Positions 1 to 8,740 of a stretch of 64,000 nucleotides of DNA are shown one piece after another. A program made the translations under genes and the position numbers. The notes under the pieces were generated by a model, which saw only the letters and a program-made list of their open reading frames with translations, was not told where the DNA came from and did no database searches. The number at the start of each line of letters is the position of its first letter. Position 1 is the first letter of the stretch. Source of the stretch: DATKJS01 sp964551995 (GTDB lineage Bacteria > Acidobacteriota > Aminicenantia > Aminicenantales > Saccharicenantaceae); NCBI GenBank assembly GCA_964551995.1, contig CAZKFD010000016.1, positions 62,001 through 126,000 on the forward strand, in the 5' to 3' direction.

Positions 1-371
1 ACGGCCCGCCGCTCGACCTGGGTGATGCCCGTCGGGATGCCGATGACGATCCTCGGCCGGAGGACGAAACCGCGGTTGTTCATGGCTTTCTTGATAAAAA
101 AGTCCAGCATCTTCTCGGCGACCTCGAAGTCCGCGATGACACCGTCCCGCATGGGCTTGATGGCGATGATCGTGTTGGGCGTCTTGCCCAGCATCTCCTT
201 GGCCCGGGCGCCAACGGCTTCCACCTTGCCCGTCAGCTTGTTAATCACGCAGATCGAGGGCTCCTGGACGATAATCCCCTTGCCTTTGAGAAAGACAAGA
301 GTGTTGGCGGTCCCCAGGTCGACAGCGAGGTCGCAGAAGAGTCTGTCCTTCAGCCAGTTGATGATAGTCAT
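1..371 (-). CDS. mreB: Rod shape-determining protein MreB, N-terminal part (cut by window edge)
   Basis: This is the bacterial actin homologue that polymerises under the inner membrane and guides lateral wall synthesis. The first 123 codons are present and the rest lies before base 1. The actin-fold phosphate-1 motif DLGTANT is at residues 18-24, followed by the family's conserved blocks AVGARAKEMLG (52-62), IKPMRDGVIADFE (71-83) and the start of IGIPTGITQVERRA. The ATG at 371 is preceded by a GGGAGAAAGAG ribosome binding site. It is divergent from the OPT transporter gene. MreB and its paralogue Mbl look alike in this region, so the symbol follows the commonest member. Confidence 0.95.
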   Translation of the reverse strand, partial: MTIINWLKDRLFCDLAVDLGTANTLVFLKGKGIIVQEPSICVINKLTGKVEAVGARAKEMLGKTPNTIIAIKPMRDGVIADFEVAEKMLDFFIKKAMNNRGFVLRPRIVIGIPTGITQVERRA

Positions 372-395
372 GGGCGCTCTCTTTCTCCCATGCCA

Positions 396-425
396 TTTTT
401 AGCACAATTCCCCGCCTGGAATCAA
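396..425 (-). promoter_or_regulatory. Probable sigma70-type promoter of mreB
   Basis: On the minus strand a TTGATT -35 box (420-425) and a TAAAAA -10 box (396-401) are separated by 18 bases and lie about 25 bases upstream of the mreB start. Prediction from sequence only. Confidence 0.5.
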
Positions 426-452
426 ATCCTTCCGCTCGGGGCCGGGGGGAGC

Positions 453-482
453 TTGACTTTGTTCGCGCTCTTCACATATACA
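453..482 (+). promoter_or_regulatory. Probable sigma70-type promoter of the OPT transporter gene
   Basis: TTGACT (453-458) and TATACA (477-482) are separated by 18 bases. The predicted transcript starts about 20 bases before the ATG at 512, and an AAGGAG ribosome binding site lies at 500-505. Confidence 0.55.
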
Positions 483-511
483 TAGGAAAAATCCGGTCCA
501 AGGAGCGCACG

Positions 512-2557
512 ATGAGCTATCAACCGTACGTCCCCGAGAAGACGAGCCAGAAGGAGTTCACCCTCCGGGCTCTGCTCATCGGGCTCGTGATGATGGTCAT
601 CCTCGGCGCCGCCAACGCCTATCTCGGCCTAAGGGCCGGGATGACGATCGCGGCCACGTATCCCGCGGCGGTCATCGGCATGGCCGTCCTCCGCATCATG
701 CGCGGTTCGATCCTCGAGGAGAATATCGCCCGGACGGCCGGATCCATCGGCGAGTCCGTGGCCGCCGGGGCCATCTTCACGATTCCGGCCTTCGTCATCT
801 CCGGCGCCTGGACCAAGTTCAACACCGTCGAGGCCTATCTCAAGTCCTCGGCGCTGATGTTCGTCGGCGGACTGCTCGGGATCCTGTTCGTGACCTTCCT
901 GCGCCGCGTCATGGTGGCGGACCCCGAGCTTGTCTTCCCCGAATCCATCGCCGCCGCCGAGATCCACAAGGCCGGCCAGAAGGGCAGCCAGGGCGCGAAG
1001 TTCCTGTTTCAGGCCGCCGGCTTCGGCGCCGTCGCGTACGCGATGGGCGCGGTCCAGCTCTTCGCGGCCAGCCGCGACTTCATCATCCGGGTCGGCCGCG
1101 TCGGCCAGAGCTTCGTCCGTCTCGGCGCGTCCGGCGAGTCGCCCAAGATCGGGGCGGGCGGCACGCTGGCGGTCTCCGGCCCGGGGATCTATCCGGCCTA
1201 TATCGGCGTCGGATACATCATCGGCCCCACCCTGGCCTCCCTCAATTTCGCCGGTGGCGTCCTGGCCTGGGGGCTTTTCGCTCCTCTCCTGATCTACTTC
1301 CTCGGGCCCCAGCTCATCCACCAGTTCTACGGCCCGGCCGCGGCTGCGGCCGACGTGTCCTGGCCGGACCTCGTGGTGAACGTCTGGAAATTCATCATCC
1401 GCCCGATCGCCGTCGGCGGCATGCTCGTCGGCGCGGGCTACACACTCTACAAGATGAGAAAGAACCTCGCCGCCGGCATCAAGAGGTCGCTCTCCGACGT
1501 CAAGAAGGCCGCCGGACAGGCCGAGGTTTCTTCGCGCCTCGAGAAAGACATCGATATCCGCATCGTCCTCGCCGGGATGACAGGAGTGTTCGTCCTGATG
1601 ATCTTCGTCTACCGCCTGTTCACCGGGAGCTTTCCTCCGGCCATCCTCGCGGCCGCCGTCATGGCCATCGCCGGGTTTTTCTTCGCGGCCGTCTCCGGGA
1701 ACCTGGTCGGCCAGATCGGCTCGTCCAACAACCCCATCTCGGGACTCACGCTGTCCACTCTGGTCATCGCCGCGCTCCTCATGGTTCTCGTTGGCGCGAC
1801 GGGCATGAGCGGCGTCGCCGCGGTCCTCGGCGTCGCGGCCGTGGTCTGCGTGTCCTCCGCCGTGGCGGGCGAGATGCTGCAGGACCTCAAGGTCGGGCAC
1901 ATCCTGGGAGGCACGCCCTGGAAGATGCAGACGAGCGACATTTTCGGCATCCTCATCGCCTCGCTCGTCCTGTATTTCCCGCTGATGCTGCTCATGGGCG
2001 CCTTCCAGATCGGCAGCCGCGAGCTGCCCGCCCCCCAGGCCGGCCTCATGGCCGCGCTCGCCAAGGGGATCGTCGAGGGCGAGATGGCCTGGCCGCTCGT
2101 GGTCGTCGGCATGCTTATGGGCTTCGCCCTGATCCTCGTCCGAGTGAAGTCTCCCATGCTCGTGGCCGTCGGCATGTACCTGCCGCTCGAGACGACCTTC
2201 ACCATCTTCGTCGGGGGCATGATCAAGGGGCTGTCCGACCGCATCTGCTCGAGGCGGAATCTCAACGAGGCCCAGAAGGCCCGCGTCTCGAACGTTGGCA
2301 TCCTACTCGCGGCCGGGCTGATCGCCGGGGAGGCCCTGACCGGCCTCCTCAGGGCGCTCTGGAAGTTCCTCTTCCTGCAGCACGTCATCGGCCACGACAT
2401 CCCGACGGTCTTCACCGGCCAGAACTACTTTGGCGGCGTGGACCTTTACGTCGGCGGCCTGGCCGTTCTCGTGCTCATCACTCTCTACTTGATCCGGATC
2501 CCGCTGCGCAACGCGGGCGCGGCGGACGAGCCGCCCCCGCCGACGGCCACTATGTGA
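512..2557 (+). CDS. OPT-family oligopeptide transporter
   Basis: A 681-residue polytopic inner-membrane protein of the oligopeptide transporter (OPT) family, which imports small peptides or metal chelates by proton coupling. The N-terminus carries the family's conserved start, an EFTLRALLIGL segment followed by ANAYLGLRAGMTI and an SIGESVAAGAIFTIPA block. At least a dozen hydrophobic segments run to the C-terminus, and SSNNPISGLTLSTLV in the middle is the typical OPT NPISG block. The length matches bacterial members. Start at 512 follows AAGGAG with six-base spacing. Peptide uptake fits the proteolytic, amino-acid-fermenting character of other genes here; the actual substrate cannot be read from sequence. 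Confidence 0.9.
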   Translation: MSYQPYVPEKTSQKEFTLRALLIGLVMMVILGAANAYLGLRAGMTIAATYPAAVIGMAVLRIMRGSILEENIARTAGSIGESVAAGAIFTIPAFVISGAWTKFNTVEAYLKSSALMFVGGLLGILFVTFLRRVMVADPELVFPESIAAAEIHKAGQKGSQGAKFLFQAAGFGAVAYAMGAVQLFAASRDFIIRVGRVGQSFVRLGASGESPKIGAGGTLAVSGPGIYPAYIGVGYIIGPTLASLNFAGGVLAWGLFAPLLIYFLGPQLIHQFYGPAAAAADVSWPDLVVNVWKFIIRPIAVGGMLVGAGYTLYKMRKNLAAGIKRSLSDVKKAAGQAEVSSRLEKDIDIRIVLAGMTGVFVLMIFVYRLFTGSFPPAILAAAVMAIAGFFFAAVSGNLVGQIGSSNNPISGLTLSTLVIAALLMVLVGATGMSGVAAVLGVAAVVCVSSAVAGEMLQDLKVGHILGGTPWKMQTSDIFGILIASLVLYFPLMLLMGAFQIGSRELPAPQAGLMAALAKGIVEGEMAWPLVVVGMLMGFALILVRVKSPMLVAVGMYLPLETTFTIFVGGMIKGLSDRICSRRNLNEAQKARVSNVGILLAAGLIAGEALTGLLRALWKFLFLQHVIGHDIPTVFTGQNYFGGVDLYVGGLAVLVLITLYLIRIPLRNAGAADEPPPPTATM

Positions 2558-2645
2558 TCGACGTCCGAGAGACGGATCCGCGCGGGAGAAGCGTCCCCCT
2601 TTTCTTTTTGCGGGAATCGCCTAGAATAAGGAGGGGAGGAGGCTC

Positions 2646-3161
2646 ATGGCGGTCCGAGACATCCTCATTATCGGGCACCCCATGCTCGCGAAGAAGGCGG
2701 AGAAGGTCGAAAAGATCGACGACGGCCTGATCCAGCTGGCCAGGGACATGGTCGAGACCATGCACAAGGCCCCGGGCATCGGGCTCGCCGCCCCCCAGGT
2801 CAACGACGGACGGAGGCTGATCACGATCGACCTCTCAGTCGGGGAAAAAGAGGCCGACCTGATCGTCCTGGCCAATCCCGAAATCGTCGCCCGGGACGGC
2901 GAGGCCGTCTCGGAGGAAGGATGCCTGTCGGTCCCGGACATCCGGGAGAAGGTCGCCCGTCCGTACCGCGTGACCCTCAAGGGCGTGAACCTCGACGGCC
3001 GCGAGGTCGTCATCGAAGGCGAGGACCTCCTGGCGCGGGTCATCTGCCACGAAGTAGACCACCTCGACGGAAAGCTGTTCACGGACCGGCTCTCTCCTCT
3101 CAAGAAAAACCTACTCAGGAAAAAGCTGAAGAAAGCGACCGAAACCGGCTTCAAGCTATGA
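2646..3161 (+). CDS. def: Peptide deformylase
   Basis: Removes the formyl group from the initiator methionine of nascent proteins. All three family motifs are present: GIGLAAPQV at 44-52, EGCLS at 91-95 with the metal-binding Cys93, and HEVDH at 135-139 with two metal-binding histidines and the catalytic glutamate. The 171-residue length is normal. A GGAGGGGAGGAGG ribosome binding region precedes the ATG. It overlaps fmt by four bases (ATGA), so deformylase and formyltransferase are translationally coupled, the common bacterial arrangement. Confidence 0.97.
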   Translation: MAVRDILIIGHPMLAKKAEKVEKIDDGLIQLARDMVETMHKAPGIGLAAPQVNDGRRLITIDLSVGEKEADLIVLANPEIVARDGEAVSEEGCLSVPDIREKVARPYRVTLKGVNLDGREVVIEGEDLLARVICHEVDHLDGKLFTDRLSPLKKNLLRKKLKKATETGFKL

Positions 3162-4096
3162 GAATCGTCTTCTTCGGGAGCCCGGCCCCGGCCCTCCCCT
3201 CACTCGAGAGGCTTCTGGGCGCCGGACACGTCATCACCCTCGCCGTCACCCAGCCCCCAAAGCCGGCGGGCCGGGGACGGCGGCTGACCCCGAGCGCGGT
3301 CGAGGCGTTCGCTCGCGAGCGTGGCATTCCCGTCATCGCGCCGGTCAGAATCCGCGGCGAGGAGTCTGCGCTGGCACGGATCCGTTCGACCGAGCCCGAC
3401 GCCATCGTCGTCGTGGCTTACGGCCAGATCATCCCCGGGCCGATCATCTATCTCCCCCGCTTCCGTTCTCTCAATGTCCACTTTTCCCTGCTTCCCAAGT
3501 TCCGGGGGGCTGCCCCGGTCCAATGGACGATCCTCCGCGGCGAAACGGAGACGGGGATCACGATTATCGAGCTCAACGAACGCATGGACGAGGGGGACAT
3601 CCTGGCCCGAGTCGAGACCGCCGTCGGTCCGAGGGAAACGGCGTCCGAGCTCGAGAGCCGGCTGGCCGTCATGGGCGCGGATTTGCTGATCCGGACCCTC
3701 GACGGGATTGACGGCGTTACGCGCATGCCGCAGGAAGGAGCGTTGGCCACGCTGGCGCCTAAGATTCGTAAGGAGGACGGCCTCATCGATTGGTCGGAAA
3801 GCGCGGACAGGACAGACAGATTGGTCCGCGCGCTCTCGGACCGCCCCGGGGCCTTCACCTTCTTCCGCGGCAAGCGCCTTCTCGTCCACAGGGGACAGCC
3901 TCACGGTGCCCGGCCGGAAGTCCGGAGACCAGGGGAGATCGTCGCCTGGGACAACGATGGCCTCACGGTTGTCTGCGGCGGAGGCGGGGCCTATCTCATC
4001 GAGGAGCTTCAGCCTGAGGGACGGATGCGCATGGCGGCATCGACGTTCTCGCGGGGAGCCAGGATTCTGCCAGGAGAGAAACTCGGCGAAAGCTGA
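3158..4096 (+). CDS. fmt: Methionyl-tRNA formyltransferase
   Basis: Transfers the formyl group from 10-formyl-tetrahydrofolate to Met-tRNA(fMet), the step that Def later reverses. The 312-residue protein has the N-terminal Rossmann domain beginning RIVFFGSPAPALPSL, the folate and catalytic block LNVHFSLLPKFRGAAP with Asn106 and His108, and Asp144 in the MDEGDI segment, matching the Asn-His-Asp catalytic triad of the family. The usual HASLLP is HFSLLP here, a mild change. A C-terminal OB-fold domain follows. The ATG at 3158 overlaps the def stop as ATGA. The reading frame is open further upstream, but coupling and homology support this start. Confidence 0.96.
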   Translation: MRIVFFGSPAPALPSLERLLGAGHVITLAVTQPPKPAGRGRRLTPSAVEAFARERGIPVIAPVRIRGEESALARIRSTEPDAIVVVAYGQIIPGPIIYLPRFRSLNVHFSLLPKFRGAAPVQWTILRGETETGITIIELNERMDEGDILARVETAVGPRETASELESRLAVMGADLLIRTLDGIDGVTRMPQEGALATLAPKIRKEDGLIDWSESADRTDRLVRALSDRPGAFTFFRGKRLLVHRGQPHGARPEVRRPGEIVAWDNDGLTVVCGGGGAYLIEELQPEGRMRMAASTFSRGARILPGEKLGES

Positions 4097-4114
4097 GGCC
4101 GCGAGACCGGCTGT

Positions 4115-5035
4115 CTACTGTTCGATAATATACAGATAGGGGTTGACGGGTTTTCCGTCGACATGAACCTCATAATGGACATGAGGTCCGACGGCTCGTC
4201 CGGTCTGCCCGACATACCCGATGACTTCCCATCGCTTGACCTGCTGCCCTTCGTGGACGACCGGCCTCGGCATGTCCTTCATGTGTCCGTAGACGGTGAC
4301 GAACCCGTTGCCGTGGCTGATCGCCACGCTGTTGCCCAGGTACTTGTCTTTCTGGACCCTGATCACGATCCCGTCCGCCGTGGCCACGATGGGATTCCCT
4401 TCGTTGGTCGAGATGTCGATCCCCCAGTGCATCTGCTCCTTTCCCGTGAAGGGATCGACCCTCACGGCGAACGGCGAACTCACCCAACCGGCCGTAGGCA
4501 TGATAGAGGGGGTTGTCGCCCACCCGAGGACCTTGCTTTGGGTTTTATCGGCCAAGAAGCTGAGGTTGTTATCGACGCTTTGAGCCTTCTGGATCAGGCC
4601 GTGGACTGCCTCCTGGGGAAGGCCTTGGGGTCCGCTGGGCGGCACCGTTCCCGCCGGATCCGCGGCGTCGGTGTCCGAACCACCTCCTCCGATTCCCGCC
4701 GGGCTCTTGAGGACGTCCGGCGATTTCAGCCCGAGCATGATGTTGATCTTTTTGATGTAGGTTTCGGAGTTGTCGACCTTCGCCTGGAGCTCCACGATGG
4801 ACTTTTCGTAATCCGCGATCTTGGCTTTTTGCTCCGCCGTCACCCGCGTCAGGACCTTATAGCGCTGGCGAATGACGTTCATCGAAACATAATCGACGAG
4901 GAAGACGATGAGGGCCACGGCGAGGAACGCACCGCCGCCGGCGAGGATCTTCAGGCTCCGCTGGGAAAAGGAAAAAGTCCGCGTACTGGTCTTTGTATGG
5001 GGGACGACGATAATGGACAGGAATTTTTTGGCCAT
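4115..5035 (-). CDS. M23-family (LytM-type) peptidoglycan endopeptidase with membrane anchor and coiled coil
   Basis: A 306-residue membrane-anchored cell-wall hydrolase. A single transmembrane helix (about 29-50) follows a short cytoplasmic tail; residues 60-100 look like a coiled coil and 111-140 are a Gly/Pro/Asp-rich linker. The M23 domain has the metal and catalytic signature HxxxD at 203-207 and HxH at 285-287, with GH at 250-251, so it appears active. This build is typical of enzymes that cut peptide cross-links during elongation or sporulation-like processes. The start at 5035 is chosen over an ATG at 5056 because GGGGTGG lies just before it. It converges on fmt with an 18-base gap. 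Confidence 0.88.
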   Translation of the reverse strand: MAKKFLSIIVVPHTKTSTRTFSFSQRSLKILAGGGAFLAVALIVFLVDYVSMNVIRQRYKVLTRVTAEQKAKIADYEKSIVELQAKVDNSETYIKKINIMLGLKSPDVLKSPAGIGGGGSDTDAADPAGTVPPSGPQGLPQEAVHGLIQKAQSVDNNLSFLADKTQSKVLGWATTPSIMPTAGWVSSPFAVRVDPFTGKEQMHWGIDISTNEGNPIVATADGIVIRVQKDKYLGNSVAISHGNGFVTVYGHMKDMPRPVVHEGQQVKRWEVIGYVGQTGRAVGPHVHYEVHVDGKPVNPYLYIIEQ

Positions 5036-5159
5036 TAATCCACCCCTAGATAGCATGATTGGGAAACCCGTGTCAAGCCTTTTAAGGCCCGGCGTACGGC
5101 TCTGGGGCTGCTCCCTTGGGCGGGAGCGGCGGCGGGAGTATCCGGGCGGCTCGACATTC

Positions 5160-5921
5160 TCATCCTCCGCAGAGCACGGAACCGCCGTTGACGCTCAGGA
5201 TTTCGCCCGTGATGTGGCGCGCCAGGTCGGAGGCCAGGAAGAGGATGGGGCCGGCGATGTCCTCGGGGGGCGGGATGCGCTTGAGAGGGATCGAGTTCCG
5301 CACTTTCTCCCGGTACCCCGGCTCGCTGAAGACCTCGGTGCACATGTCCGTATCCACCCAGCCGGGAGCGACGCCGTTGACCCGGATGTTGAAGGGCGCG
5401 AGCTCTACGGCCAGGGATTTCGTCAGGGCCTGCATGGCCCCTTTGCTGGCCGCGTAGTGGGAGTGAAACGCTTCTCCGCGGACGCCCGCCGTCGAAGAGA
5501 CGTTGATGATCCAGCCGCGGCCCTTCGCCTTCATCGAGGGGACGGCGGCGTTGATGGCGTAGAAAGGGCCGTCGACGTTGACGCCCATGGTCTCACGGTA
5601 GACTCGCTCGTCCATTCGGCCCATTTCCAAGTAGGTCCAAACCCCGGCATTGTTGACGACCGTATCGAGCTCGCCCCAGCGGGAAAGAATATCGGCGACC
5701 ATCCCGTCGATGTCCTCCTTGGCGGACATCTCGGCCCTGTACACGAGGCATTCGCGCCCCGTCTCTTCGATGCTCTTCCGGACCGCCATGGCCGCTTCGC
5801 TGTTCCTCGCGTAATTGATGGCCACATCGCACCCGGCTCGGGCGAACAGGAGGGCCGTCGCCCGTCCGATGCCCCTTGAGCCGCCGGTGATCAACGCCTT
5901 TCGTCCGTTTAGTCGGATCAT
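5160..5921 (-). CDS. Short-chain dehydrogenase/reductase (FabG-like)
   Basis: A 253-residue classical SDR using NAD(P)H. It has the cofactor motif TGGSRGIG (12-19), NNAG (90-93), catalytic Ser142/143, Tyr156 and Lys160 in YAASK, and the PGWVDTDM block after the active site. Sequence is close to 3-oxoacyl-ACP reductases, but no other fatty acid synthesis gene is nearby, so the substrate is unresolved. Its start lies 40 bases downstream of the acnB stop in the same direction, with a GGAGG site before the ATG, so the two genes may be cotranscribed. Confidence 0.85.
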   Translation of the reverse strand: MIRLNGRKALITGGSRGIGRATALLFARAGCDVAINYARNSEAAMAVRKSIEETGRECLVYRAEMSAKEDIDGMVADILSRWGELDTVVNNAGVWTYLEMGRMDERVYRETMGVNVDGPFYAINAAVPSMKAKGRGWIINVSSTAGVRGEAFHSHYAASKGAMQALTKSLAVELAPFNIRVNGVAPGWVDTDMCTEVFSEPGYREKVRNSIPLKRIPPPEDIAGPILFLASDLARHITGEILSVNGGSVLCGG

Positions 5922-5961
5922 GGGACCTCCTTCCGGAATTCCGGCCGAACCTTCCCCTGCC

Positions 5962-8505
5962 CTATCGGACGTATCCCAGCCCGGAGTCCTTCATCTGGTC
6001 GAAATGAAGATAGCGGGTGATCGCTCCCATGTACGGCGCCAGCTTCTCCTTGAAGACCGAGAAATAGGTCTCGGGAGTGGGCAGGCGGCCCTTCACGGCG
6101 GCGAGGGCCGCCACGACCGCAGACCCCAGATAAACCCTCGCCTTGTCGCCCATCCGGTTGTCGAAATTCCGCGTCGACGTGGACACGACCGTTACGCCCG
6201 GCGAAACCCGGGCCTGGTTCCCCATACAGAGCGAGCAGCCAGGGATCTCCGTCCGGGCACCGACCGAATTGAAGACGGCGTAGGCGCCCTCCCGCATGAG
6301 CTGAGCCGCGTCCATCTTGGTCGGCGGCGTCACCCAGACCTTCGTTTCGAGGCGCCCGGCCCCCTCGAAGATCTTTCCGGCGGCGCGGAGATGGGCGATA
6401 TTGACCATGCACGAGCCGATGAATACCTCCTGAACGCGGTCGCCGGCGACCGCGGAGAGGAGCCGGACGTCGTCGGGGTCGTTGGGGCAGGCGAGGATCG
6501 GCTCCCGGATCTCCGAAAGATCGATCTCCAGGACGGCCTTATACCCGGCGTGGGCATCGCGCTTGATGAGGACCGGGTCAGCCACCCACTTCCGGCAGGC
6601 TTCGATCCTCCGCCCCAGGGTCTCCGCGCTCTGGTAGCCCTCTTCGATCATTTTCTCCATGAGGGCGATCTGGCTCTTCAGAGCCTCGACGACCCGGCTT
6701 TCGCTGAGCGAAATGACGGCCGCCGCCGCCGAGCGCTCTGCCGACGCGTCGGTGAGCTCGTAGGCCTCGTCCACAGTCAGGTCTTCGAGCCCTTCTATCT
6801 CCAGGACGCAGCCGTTGAAGACGTTCTTCTTTCCCTTTTTCTCGACGGTCAGGAGGCTCTTCGCGATCGCGAAATACGGGATCGCGTTGACGACGTCCCT
6901 CAGAGTGATGCCTTCGTTGAGCCGGCCGCAGAACCTCACCAGCACGGATTCCGGCATGTCGAGGGGCATGAACCCCAAGGCCCCCGCGAAGGCGACGAGG
7001 CCGGACCCAGCCGGGAAGCTGATGCCGATGGGAAACCGGGTGTGGGAGTCGCCGCCGGTCCCCACGGTGTCCGGGAGGATGAGCCGGTTCAGCCAGGAAT
7101 GGATGACGCCGTCCCCAGGCCTGAGGGTCACCCCCTTGCGCTCGATCACGAAGGCGGGCAGCGTCCGGTGCGTCTTGACGTCCGCGGGCTTGGGGTACGC
7201 CGCGGTATGGCAGAACGACTGCATGAAGAGATCGGCCTGGAATTCCAAGCAGGCCAGCTCCTTGAGCTCGTCGGCCGTCATGGGGCCGGTCGTGTCCTGG
7301 GAGCCGACAGTCGTCATATGGGGCTCACAGGCGGTGCCGGGAAGCACGCCGACGAGGCCGCAGGCGCGCCCGACGATCTTCTGTGCTTGGGAATAGCCCT
7401 GGCCGGGCTTGGGTTTCGGGTTCTCGACCGCGGTGAAGAAATCCGCCTCGGGCAGCCCCATGGCCTTGCGGGCCTTGGCCGTCAGCTGTCGGCCGATGAT
7501 GAGGTTCAGCCGTCCGCCGGCCCTGAACTCATCCTTGATCGTCACCGGCTTCCACTCGAACCCGGAGATCGTCCGCCCCGCCGCGTCCCGGATCTTCCTG
7601 GCCTTCGTGTCGATCGTGATGACATCCCCCGTCTTTATGGCCGCGACGTCGCACATGATCGGGAGCCCCCCCGAATCCTCGACCGTATTGAAAAAGATGG
7701 GCGCGATCAGCCCGCCGAGGACGATGCCTCCCCGCCGCTTGTTGGGGACAAACGGGATGTCCTCGCCGATATGCCACATCAGGGAGTTGCAGGCGGACTT
7801 CCGCGACGACCCGGTGCCGACGACGTCCCCGACGAAAACGACACGGCTCCCGTCCTCGCGGAATTTCCGGATCGTCTCGATCCCGCCCGGAAAGCGCATC
7901 TGCCCCATGGATTGGGCATGCAGAGGGATGTCGGGCCTCGTCGGGGCGTGTCCTGCGGGGGAGAAATCATCGGTGTTGATTTCGCCGTCGACTTTGAAGA
8001 CCTTCAGGACGAGCCGGGCCGGCACCTCCGGGCGGGAGAGGAACCACTCCCCGGCGGCCCAGGATTCGACGACCGCCCGGGCGTGAGCGTTTGTCCCGGA
8101 CATGCGGAGGATCGGCTCGAACTGCCCGTAGACAAGGATCGTTTTCTTCAAGGCCTCGGCCGCCCCGGCGGCCAGGGCTCGGTCTTCGAGGCAGGAAACC
8201 AGGGGCCCGACATTATATCCTCCGAGCATCGTCCCGAGAAGGAAAACCGCCTCGGTCCGGGAAACGGCCGGAGACCGGACGGCTCCCGAGGCGACCCGGT
8301 CCAGCCATTCGGCCTTGGCCTTGGCGGCCGGGTCAACGCCCGGAGAGACCCGGTTGCGGAGGAGGTCCAAGAGGAGCTCGGTTTCTCCCGTCACGGGTTT
8401 CTCCAGAAGGCCGCAGATCTCTCCGGCTTCCGCGGGGGTCAGATGCAGCGGAGGGATCCCCTTCGCACCCCTTTCTTTTTCCTGCTCAAGGTAGGCTTCC
8501 AGCAT
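5962..8505 (-). CDS. acnB: Aconitate hydratase B (bifunctional aconitase/2-methylisocitrate dehydratase)
   Basis: Converts citrate to isocitrate in the TCA cycle. The 847-residue protein follows AcnB throughout: N-terminal HEAT-like domain (EQEKERGAKGIPPLHLTP), the swivelling domain before the catalytic domains (the order that distinguishes AcnB from AcnA), YVGDVVGTGSSRKSA-like block, and iron-sulphur ligands at about Cys696 (SCMVN) and Cys755/758 (GCSLCMGN). The frame is open further upstream, but the ATG at 8505 has an AGGAGA site six bases before it and matches the AcnB N-terminus. It is divergent from icd, so the two TCA genes share a control region. Confidence 0.96.
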   Translation of the reverse strand: MLEAYLEQEKERGAKGIPPLHLTPAEAGEICGLLEKPVTGETELLLDLLRNRVSPGVDPAAKAKAEWLDRVASGAVRSPAVSRTEAVFLLGTMLGGYNVGPLVSCLEDRALAAGAAEALKKTILVYGQFEPILRMSGTNAHARAVVESWAAGEWFLSRPEVPARLVLKVFKVDGEINTDDFSPAGHAPTRPDIPLHAQSMGQMRFPGGIETIRKFREDGSRVVFVGDVVGTGSSRKSACNSLMWHIGEDIPFVPNKRRGGIVLGGLIAPIFFNTVEDSGGLPIMCDVAAIKTGDVITIDTKARKIRDAAGRTISGFEWKPVTIKDEFRAGGRLNLIIGRQLTAKARKAMGLPEADFFTAVENPKPKPGQGYSQAQKIVGRACGLVGVLPGTACEPHMTTVGSQDTTGPMTADELKELACLEFQADLFMQSFCHTAAYPKPADVKTHRTLPAFVIERKGVTLRPGDGVIHSWLNRLILPDTVGTGGDSHTRFPIGISFPAGSGLVAFAGALGFMPLDMPESVLVRFCGRLNEGITLRDVVNAIPYFAIAKSLLTVEKKGKKNVFNGCVLEIEGLEDLTVDEAYELTDASAERSAAAAVISLSESRVVEALKSQIALMEKMIEEGYQSAETLGRRIEACRKWVADPVLIKRDAHAGYKAVLEIDLSEIREPILACPNDPDDVRLLSAVAGDRVQEVFIGSCMVNIAHLRAAGKIFEGAGRLETKVWVTPPTKMDAAQLMREGAYAVFNSVGARTEIPGCSLCMGNQARVSPGVTVVSTSTRNFDNRMGDKARVYLGSAVVAALAAVKGRLPTPETYFSVFKEKLAPYMGAITRYLHFDQMKDSGLGYVR

Positions 8506-8578
8506 CGTTCGTCTCCTGCTCGGACAGTTGCCGCCGGGACCGCTTTTCCTCAGCGGACGCGGCCCCGGCGGTCCCATC

Positions 8579-8609
8579 ATTTTATCAGTTTTTTGAGGCC
8601 TTTTGTCAA
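8579..8609 (-). promoter_or_regulatory. Probable acnB promoter
   Basis: Minus-strand TTGACA (8604-8609) and TAAAAT (8579-8584) with a long 19-base spacer but an extended TGA before the -10 box. The 70-base leader that follows can form an eight-base stem, GGGACCGC pairing with GCGGTCCC, ahead of the ribosome binding site. Confidence 0.45.
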
Positions 8610-8664
8610 AATCCGTCCGCCCTCCGGCCGGCCTCGCCGCCGATCCCGCGGCCCGAAATTTCGG

Positions 8665-8693
8665 TTGATTTTCCGCCCCGAACGCGATAGAAT
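8665..8693 (+). promoter_or_regulatory. Probable icd promoter
   Basis: TTGATT (8665-8670) and TAGAAT (8688-8693) with a 17-base spacer, about 40 bases before the icd start. Confidence 0.55.
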
Positions 8694-8740
8694 CCCTCTC
8701 CTGTTTGTGTTTTGATTTTCTACCAACGGAGGAACACTAC

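Noticed and set aside
5815..8715. Long plus-strand open frame (966 codons) opposite acnB
   Set aside because: It is the mirror of a high-GC gene; its translation is rich in Arg, Gly, Asp and His without domains, while acnB matches its family through the full length.
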